From Aliikangiella coralliicola (GTDB lineage Bacteria > Pseudomonadota > Gammaproteobacteria > Enterobacterales > Kangiellaceae): a stretch of 64,000 bases of DNA. The position numbers and the translations under genes were made by a program. Every line of letters begins with the position of its first letter. Position 1 is the stretch's first letter. The stretch covers positions 526,437 to 590,436 of the forward strand of contig NZ_ML660164.1 of assembly GCF_007004725.1 (NCBI RefSeq), given 5' to 3'. The notes beneath the pieces were generated by a model. It was not told the origin of the DNA and did not search any database. It worked only from the letters and a program-made list of their open reading frames with translations. Positions 59,501-64,000 of the stretch are shown piece after piece.

Positions 59501-62500
59501 TCGAAACTAATTCAGATGCCGGAGTTGCGACTGCTGATTTAAAGATGCAGCCAACGAAAAATTTCCGTGCGAAAGTCATGGTGAAATTACCAGATTCGGA
59601 TACTGAAGCTGAGTTTGGAACCGTTGAAGTATTGGCTGGTAAACCGGCGAGCATGCAGGTAACACTCGATGGAGAAGCTTTCATTCTCGGCCACGGTGCA
59701 ATAGACGTCAATATTGATGTCTATGACCAACACGGTAATCGGGTGGAGGATGATACTTCTGTTGAATTGTCGGTTTCCGGTAATGCGATTATCGCTGATT
59801 ATGAGCCGGGTACCTTGAACGGTAATGTCACTGCGCAACTGAAAGGTAATAACAAAGGCCAGCTCGTTAACGAGTTAACGGTTAAAGCAGGCGATTTAGA
59901 AGAAGTTTATCAATTCGAAATTAAACCCTTTGATATTCAATTTGTCAGCACACCGAGTAGTTTTGAAAGTGAGCAATTGGTTCCTATCTCAGTTAGGGTA
60001 ACAGCAGATGGTGAAGCCATTTCAGGCGCTGATGTCACTTTCTTTTCCACCATGGGTAAACTCGATTCTAACCCGGTCGTCACTGACGGTAATGGTGTTG
60101 CCACAAAAAATTTCCATACTGGTTTTAGCCCAACTAACGGTGAACTTTTTGCGCGAGTTGGTTTAGAAGCGGTCAAGATGCCTTCTGTGGATATCAACCC
60201 ACCGGCTGATAGTAAAATTGATGCGTACAAGGCGCTAGTCGTTGGCGATGAGTCGACGGATGGAACTGTGGAATACGAGCGCTTTGACGGCGCTAATATG
60301 GGGATGACCTACAAAACAAGTACCGATATTTCTTTAAATGGTGCTGCCGGCGATTCGATTACCTTACAGCTTGGTGATCTGGCCGATCCTAACTTATCAC
60401 CGCTCGCCGCTTTCTACATGAAGGAAATCGAAAGTGAAAGTACTGGTGTTACTTTAGCGAAAGAAGAAACAGGGTTACACCGAGGTGTCATCGATGGAGA
60501 TGTTATCGTTTCGAATGACAGCCCGAGTGGTGTTGGAAAAAGTTATCACTTTGAGAGCGATGGCCATATATTGCTCGACCCACATGCGGCATTGATGCCG
60601 CCGACCGCATTAGGTTTTAGAGTTGACATTAAACCCGATAGTCAGTCGGGAGAAATTTTTAATCTCGAAAGTGGATCGCAATCGCTAGCTTTTAGTGGCA
60701 ACCGGTTGGTTTTTTCGGTGAAAACCACTGACGGCAGTTTTCAAATTCAGTCACAGCCTATTCCTGAAGATCAATGGTCAACGATAGCGGGGCGAGTTTA
60801 TAACGGCCAACTGGAAATTGAAGTGAATGGACAGTCCTCAGCACCAGTTGCTGTGACAGGCGCGTTGGAATATTCAAGTGGTCGCGGCTTAAAAATTGGC
60901 GATGGTTATAGCGGTGGAATGAATAGTTTCCGTTTGTATGATTGGGCTTCAGCACCGCTGCTAACTTTCGATGACGGCTCGACGTCGAAAACGGAAAATT
61001 TTGTTGGTGCTGGAAGTGTTAGTTATACCGTTCAAAGTTCTGGTAACTTAAATCAGGTTGCAGCTGGTTCTGCACTGCAATCGATGCGAGTGGCCATCAG
61101 GCAGGGTAGTGAGCGGCAATACATTGGTGTTATCTCAAAAGAATATTTTAAAGAAATGGCGGGGTATATTGCGACGACACAATCGATTAGTGCGCTGCCG
61201 ATTGACTTTGCATACCAAGATGGATTTACACCAAATAGTTTCCTAATATTAAACGGCCTTGCACCTCGGGCCCACGCTGGAATTATTGATTGGTTCCTGG
61301 AAGATGCTTGGGATCTAGTTGTTGATATTATTGGTTTCATTATTCCCTATGAAGAAGCGGCTAGCTTTGTTAAGCAAATGTGGTATTTGCTTTCGGGGGA
61401 TGATGATTTTGACCCGTTTGAGTTGGCGATTAGTACTGTTGGGATATTGACGTTTTTCCCGGTTGCTAAACCTTTGAAACCTTTGCTTGGGCCGATTAGA
61501 AAAATATTTGCGAGTGTGAGGGGTAGGCCATTTCTCAAAGCTTTTGGTGAGGTAATGGGGAAATTTGGTGATGATTTGATGAGAGGGAAGTTTGATCGAG
61601 TACTAAATACACTACCGTTCCTGTTGATTTTAGGTGAGATGGCAGCTAATGAAGAGTCCAGGGAGGCTTTGACTGCGATATTAGATTCGATAGTCAGTGC
61701 TGATGACTTTTTTACTTGGGTTGAATACATTGGATTCCCGACTGATGGTTGGGATGGCGATACAGTACCACAGGTTGAATTGGATACTGCTAGTATCGAC
61801 AATAGCTATATTTCTAACCTGGTTGCTCCTCATGCCATAGCAACAAGTAGATCTCGTTTGGGACGCAGAGTTGATGCGTCCATTTTAACTAATACTATTA
61901 ATCAAGCAGTAAAGCGTATGAATATTGTAAATAGCGCTGCTGCCAAAAAGCTGACTCAAAACGTAAAAAGTGTCAGTAAGGCAATGAAAAATACAGATCT
62001 CCCTAGTTTAAGAAAATTGACGCATAGCCCGTATATCCTAGTGGCTGCAAATGGTGTAAAAAGAAAGGCGTTTCAGAAGTTCATGCAATTTTCAAGAAAC
62101 TTCAGGATGTCTCCGCTATCAATTATTGCGGTTACCGCTTACCTCGAAACGCATATGTATGATAATTGTGCAGAGGTTTATGCAGAATGTAAGCCATTTC
62201 CTGAGGCGATAAGAAACAAATTGAATACTCAAATGGCTGAAGCTTTTGCTAATCCTTTGGAAGATGATAATTATGTTTCCGGGAGAAATATAGGAGGTCT
62301 ATTTCATTTAGCCATGTTGGCACAAAAGCAGCTAGCGTATGAAGTAACTCAAGACGAGAAGAAAAAACCTGTGGGTATTGAGGTAAGTAAGAAAATCAGT
62401 TTAGTTATGAAAAAAGCTCCGCTGCCGGCTAGAGAATATACCTCATTAAAAAGAAGAGTTGATATATTGTTAAAAGGGAGCGCGGGTGATGATATTACTG

Positions 62501-62967
62501 GCAGCGGGCATGTTTGGGTTGAAGTGAAATCGTTAAAAAAGAAGCCTAATCTTAATGATTGGAACAAGTGGACAATGAGTAAAAGTGTCTATAGTTACCA
62601 CAGACAGTTTTACCTTGATCGAGTTGGAAGTGCATCATCCAACTTTAATTCCAGCATTAAGTCGGACGACTTTGAGTGGTGGTTGCAATTTTATAGAAAA
62701 TCTAATACTAATAAGAGTTATGAACAGGCGGATGTTGATAAGATTATTAGAAAAATTAGAATATTGCCGACGGCTCAATCTAACAATATGGACTATGTGA
62801 GTTTAGACTACAGTTCTGCAAGGCAAAATGCTGCCAGCTTTATGTTTTCAGTGGCAAAAAGTAAATTTAAACTTCGTAATATAAAAACATGGTTACTTGA
62901 TGAAGCAAAAGATTATCTTTTAGATGGACTAGAAGATGATGTTATAGATGAACTTATAAATCACTAG
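56521..62967 (+). CDS. 2,148-residue exported polymorphic-toxin carrier with PD-(D/E)XK-like tail
   Basis: Sec signal MMKILKKLINGKGLKRTLAL continues to SPTMA32. Residues ~33-1030 are a long unnamed region (for example RRLxD-free acidic linkers near 380-460, then GEGPLQYRPKYYVPFKV and YRPEMQFSLYDLEMKNIFRV). Ig-like domains follow at ~1041-1224, the second invasin-like (ADGEAISGADVTFFSTMGKL). A LamG/concanavalin-like domain lies at ~1337-1477. Residues ~1584-1674 are a hydrophobic pre-toxin segment (IIDWFLEDAWDLVVDIIGFI, then FELAISTVGILTFFPVAKPL), possibly for membrane passage. A helical region precedes the tail, where RRVD1981, WVE2001VK2003 and RQ2029F form a PD-(D/E)XK-type active-site pattern. 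Likely a surface-delivered nuclease toxin. Base composition becomes AT-rich near the tail, as expected for exchangeable toxin ends, and an immunity-like gene follows 11 bp later. Confidence 0.85.
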   Translation: MMKILKKLINGKGLKRTLALLAAGFLISPTMAVNGILEWRFRSGYVMSQGLIYDEASEKPIFAEYDESGNLVGDIGVARDELEKAYVMSGYGYHNIAEYFKKFKEDNEDGVARGAYILSAEAYRDQQFTTKDGQAITDDAKGEIFPGVKSVYVKSNDLLLIPENEPMLLQVPIDLNDVREIDPLAIKSVLLNEQGQVVRMSSHNIGFKVGYFEGEEDKYTAERGDKIYGPIHLAPVDVGGGAFLGGKGVTDDEGFYTALYMLPSCPGFTFDFTTNNTLTLHYKGFNPRGSKIRSYYLMKPGYDFCSGLGATPPGLSLSGLMAQLAVQSIEATMTTPLYLQNFKVDTAVIGGNGFFSNEQVAEATGEEEPIPDGATVYEYEAPETDPVAETKYDFDGDEETETTVLGNQVEETDENGDPVTRFVADENGELQGVYLSSGSQDPESEDIDKRQPDFVRLADKAADLKDQGLLKTLSEDDFKETDIFIFRESNGKLITKIEGLRDSDFSTRKEGGKDYDTGEFFYSQMIRGPDSAPFDFVDRYSRSGTNWYSAWQSEAEMDPSLHEREADHLRPFEKIRVVAINRKTGYMATIRTEYGKDFRNGIISSLNPDKLVMRPPNLKISAERMYTVEAGLTKDEEREYLIGYEGAALTSDTWVKVTTEWFDHDGSPLPKELEEEGYTGRLAKVSGDNVLTAQGGEFAQFSIKPGRNTENIQITGDGTLSEHFYVQVSGEQKSENPDFSTIGAGEGPLQYRPKYYVPFKVAVADETQTWEQYTAYKKFKRDNPGQEIEKPDPIYKWFYRPEMQFSLYDLEMKNIFRVDEENGSETSVTIYNNEQPVVASSDDLIKILYNLIEKEMSPLDFFGAGQELVFALGEEEVKAEFGSDKQMRFENLEHLSSLDVEDFLSLRLYSNNDPGNILWEYAFEYLVLDTRYVGYDNIEVDEDTGDTTYYISADEPEFPLLAYLVGYSGRDEEYRTPVNFEWRVDSGQGTLENIETNSDAGVATADLKMQPTKNFRAKVMVKLPDSDTEAEFGTVEVLAGKPASMQVTLDGEAFILGHGAIDVNIDVYDQHGNRVEDDTSVELSVSGNAIIADYEPGTLNGNVTAQLKGNNKGQLVNELTVKAGDLEEVYQFEIKPFDIQFVSTPSSFESEQLVPISVRVTADGEAISGADVTFFSTMGKLDSNPVVTDGNGVATKNFHTGFSPTNGELFARVGLEAVKMPSVDINPPADSKIDAYKALVVGDESTDGTVEYERFDGANMGMTYKTSTDISLNGAAGDSITLQLGDLADPNLSPLAAFYMKEIESESTGVTLAKEETGLHRGVIDGDVIVSNDSPSGVGKSYHFESDGHILLDPHAALMPPTALGFRVDIKPDSQSGEIFNLESGSQSLAFSGNRLVFSVKTTDGSFQIQSQPIPEDQWSTIAGRVYNGQLEIEVNGQSSAPVAVTGALEYSSGRGLKIGDGYSGGMNSFRLYDWASAPLLTFDDGSTSKTENFVGAGSVSYTVQSSGNLNQVAAGSALQSMRVAIRQGSERQYIGVISKEYFKEMAGYIATTQSISALPIDFAYQDGFTPNSFLILNGLAPRAHAGIIDWFLEDAWDLVVDIIGFIIPYEEAASFVKQMWYLLSGDDDFDPFELAISTVGILTFFPVAKPLKPLLGPIRKIFASVRGRPFLKAFGEVMGKFGDDLMRGKFDRVLNTLPFLLILGEMAANEESREALTAILDSIVSADDFFTWVEYIGFPTDGWDGDTVPQVELDTASIDNSYISNLVAPHAIATSRSRLGRRVDASILTNTINQAVKRMNIVNSAAAKKLTQNVKSVSKAMKNTDLPSLRKLTHSPYILVAANGVKRKAFQKFMQFSRNFRMSPLSIIAVTAYLETHMYDNCAEVYAECKPFPEAIRNKLNTQMAEAFANPLEDDNYVSGRNIGGLFHLAMLAQKQLAYEVTQDEKKKPVGIEVSKKISLVMKKAPLPAREYTSLKRRVDILLKGSAGDDITGSGHVWVEVKSLKKKPNLNDWNKWTMSKSVYSYHRQFYLDRVGSASSNFNSSIKSDDFEWWLQFYRKSNTNKSYEQADVDKIIRKIRILPTAQSNNMDYVSLDYSSARQNAASFMFSVAKSKFKLRNIKTWLLDEAKDYLLDGLEDDVIDELINH
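62440..62967 (+). other. Predicted PD-(D/E)XK-type nuclease toxin domain
   Basis: The last ~175 residues of the 2,148-residue protein. RRVDILL (Asp 1981), then 20 residues later VWVEVKSLKKK (Glu 2001, Lys 2003) gives the D-Xn-E-X-K core, with basic residues after it. YHRQFYLDR (Gln 2029) is a plausible fourth motif. The preceding KKPVGIEVSKKISLVMKKA and the basic patches fit nucleic-acid binding. The assignment rests on motif reading only. Confidence 0.6.
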
Positions 62968-62978
62968 GGCTGATGACA

Positions 62979-63722
62979 ATGAGTCTAAATAAGAATGGAA
63001 TAAAGGTAGAGTATTCTCAGAAAAGAGAGTGGAGTGAGTTTTTAGATAATATTAAAAGGATTGATAATCTCGATGATATGGACTTTGATAAATTAAGGGC
63101 ATTTTTTGATGATAACTCCGATATGTCTCGCGAATATATTCAAAGTTGGAATGTAGGCCCTCTTTTAGAGATGTGGCTTTCGGAATTTCCTGATGTGGAT
63201 AGCTTTCAAAATATTACAAAGAATTACGAGCTAAAAGATGAAAGTATTAAACTTGCTGCTTCTCAAAATGTATTTTTAGGCAATATTCCTTCTACTGACA
63301 AAGAGCATAGCGGTGCTACCTGTTTCAATGGTCTTGATCAATTGCTTTATCTAGCTCTTTTTCCTCAAGGAATAAAAGTTGACAAAGAAAATTTTAAAAA
63401 GAAAAGTAAATATTACGAAGAGTTAAGAGCAAAGTTTAGCTGGGTGTCGATGGGACTATATTTGTATTTAGAGGATGATAATCCCTATAGCCCATTTGTG
63501 TTGATGATTGATGATTGGAGAGAGCTTGTCACGAGTGCCTATACATCAAATGAATATTTTGATGCTATTGCTTACTTGGTGTACTCATTAGTCAAAGATC
63601 CGAAAAGCCTTAGTGAGCAAAAGCTCGGTGTATGCCTAAGACTTAAAGAAATAATTGAAGGAGATAGTTTTCCTAAGGCTGCAAAAGATCGTGCCAAAGA
63701 AATGCGAGAACAAATTGATTAA
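62979..63722 (+). CDS. Probable immunity protein for the adjacent toxin
   Basis: 247 residues from the ATG at 62979; AGGG ends 9 bases upstream, better spaced than for the in-frame ATG at 62973. No signal peptide or membrane segment is present, so it is cytoplasmic. It is acidic (FDDNSDMSREYI, LEDDNPYSP, MIDDWRELV), suiting binding to a basic nuclease. The predicted helical repeats in the second half (EYFDAIAYLVYSLVKDPKSL, then LGVCLRLKEIIEGD) resemble helical immunity proteins generally, but I do not recognise a named family. It begins about 11 bp after the toxin stop, is as AT-rich as the toxin tail (18 G/C of 60 in 63001-63060), and was probably acquired with it. Confidence 0.65.
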   Translation: MSLNKNGIKVEYSQKREWSEFLDNIKRIDNLDDMDFDKLRAFFDDNSDMSREYIQSWNVGPLLEMWLSEFPDVDSFQNITKNYELKDESIKLAASQNVFLGNIPSTDKEHSGATCFNGLDQLLYLALFPQGIKVDKENFKKKSKYYEELRAKFSWVSMGLYLYLEDDNPYSPFVLMIDDWRELVTSAYTSNEYFDAIAYLVYSLVKDPKSLSEQKLGVCLRLKEIIEGDSFPKAAKDRAKEMREQID

Positions 63723-63762
63723 TCTAATATTAATAGGCTACTTTTAAATTTGGAATCGACAC

Positions 63763-64000
63763 ATGGCGGAAGCGTATGGCAGCATTATATTAAATGCAGG
63801 AAAACTTAACGAAGAATTAAAGTTATGTAAAGTTAAACTAAATTGGGAGTTAATCGAAAAGCTCTTAAATATGACATCGATTAGCTATGAATGTAATCCC
63901 AATTTAGCACGATTTGATATCCGTGGAAGTGAATTCCTATTCGAAAATAAGATTTTGATTAATGAAAAATACAATAGGTTTGAAATATTTGGTGATGAAT
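63763..64000 (+). CDS. Unrecognised small gene, truncated at right edge
   Basis: An open frame of 79 codons to the window end, starting MAEAYGSIILNAGKLNEELK, with a GGA 8 bases before the ATG and 40 bp after the preceding stop. No signal peptide. The visible part (KVKLNWELIEKLLNMTSISY, then FDIRGSEFLFENKI) looks like a small alpha/beta cytoplasmic protein. Its position and AT-rich composition fit another immunity-type gene in the toxin cassette, but no family could be assigned. Confidence 0.55.
   Translation, partial: MAEAYGSIILNAGKLNEELKLCKVKLNWELIEKLLNMTSISYECNPNLARFDIRGSEFLFENKILINEKYNRFEIFGDE

Overview
The window looks like accessory DNA from a Gram-negative bacterium, most likely a marine gammaproteobacterium. 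The reasons are Sec and lipoprotein signal peptides on envelope proteins, moderate GC, Ig/TIG/thrombospondin-type surface modules typical of that group, and dispersed REP-like repeats. The species cannot be named from the sequence. No rRNA, tRNA, CRISPR array or transposase was seen.

Left part (1-7189, minus strand): the head of an extracellular contractile injection system (eCIS) operon of the Afp/PVC type. In transcription order it encodes a Pvc16-like cap/terminator, an unrecognised 382-residue protein, one large sheath protein, two inner-tube proteins, a 52-residue DUF5908-like protein, a LysM tube/baseplate adaptor and a VgrG-like spike that runs off the left edge. The rest of the machine should lie beyond position 1.

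Divergent intergenic region (7190-8391): AT-rich and without a convincing gene. It holds three copies of a REP-like element (two direct, one inverted) and several palindromes.

Right part (8392-64000, plus strand): one 39-kb gene encodes a 13,018-residue exported protein. It is built from an N-terminal Ig array, seven copies of a beta-propeller/Big_5/TIG/TIG supermodule, more Ig and propeller domains, a calcium-binding-type repeat block and four glycine-rich C-terminal modules. It is followed by two parvulin/SurA-like lipoproteins (the second with a degenerate isomerase region), a 2,251-residue Ig/TSP3 surface protein, and a 2,148-residue multidomain exported protein whose last ~175 residues carry a PD-(D/E)XK-type nuclease signature. 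A small acidic cytoplasmic protein, probably its immunity protein, comes next, then the start of another small gene.

Interpretation: the plus-strand cluster reads as a candidate surface-displayed polymorphic-toxin system. The giant protein and the 2,251-residue protein would be exported scaffold or adhesin components, the two lipoproteins dedicated periplasmic folding factors, and the last large gene a toxin carrier with an exchangeable AT-rich tail and cognate immunity gene. The parts are recognisable individually, but I do not recognise the assembly as a named system. It is separate from the divergently transcribed eCIS, although the two share one control region.
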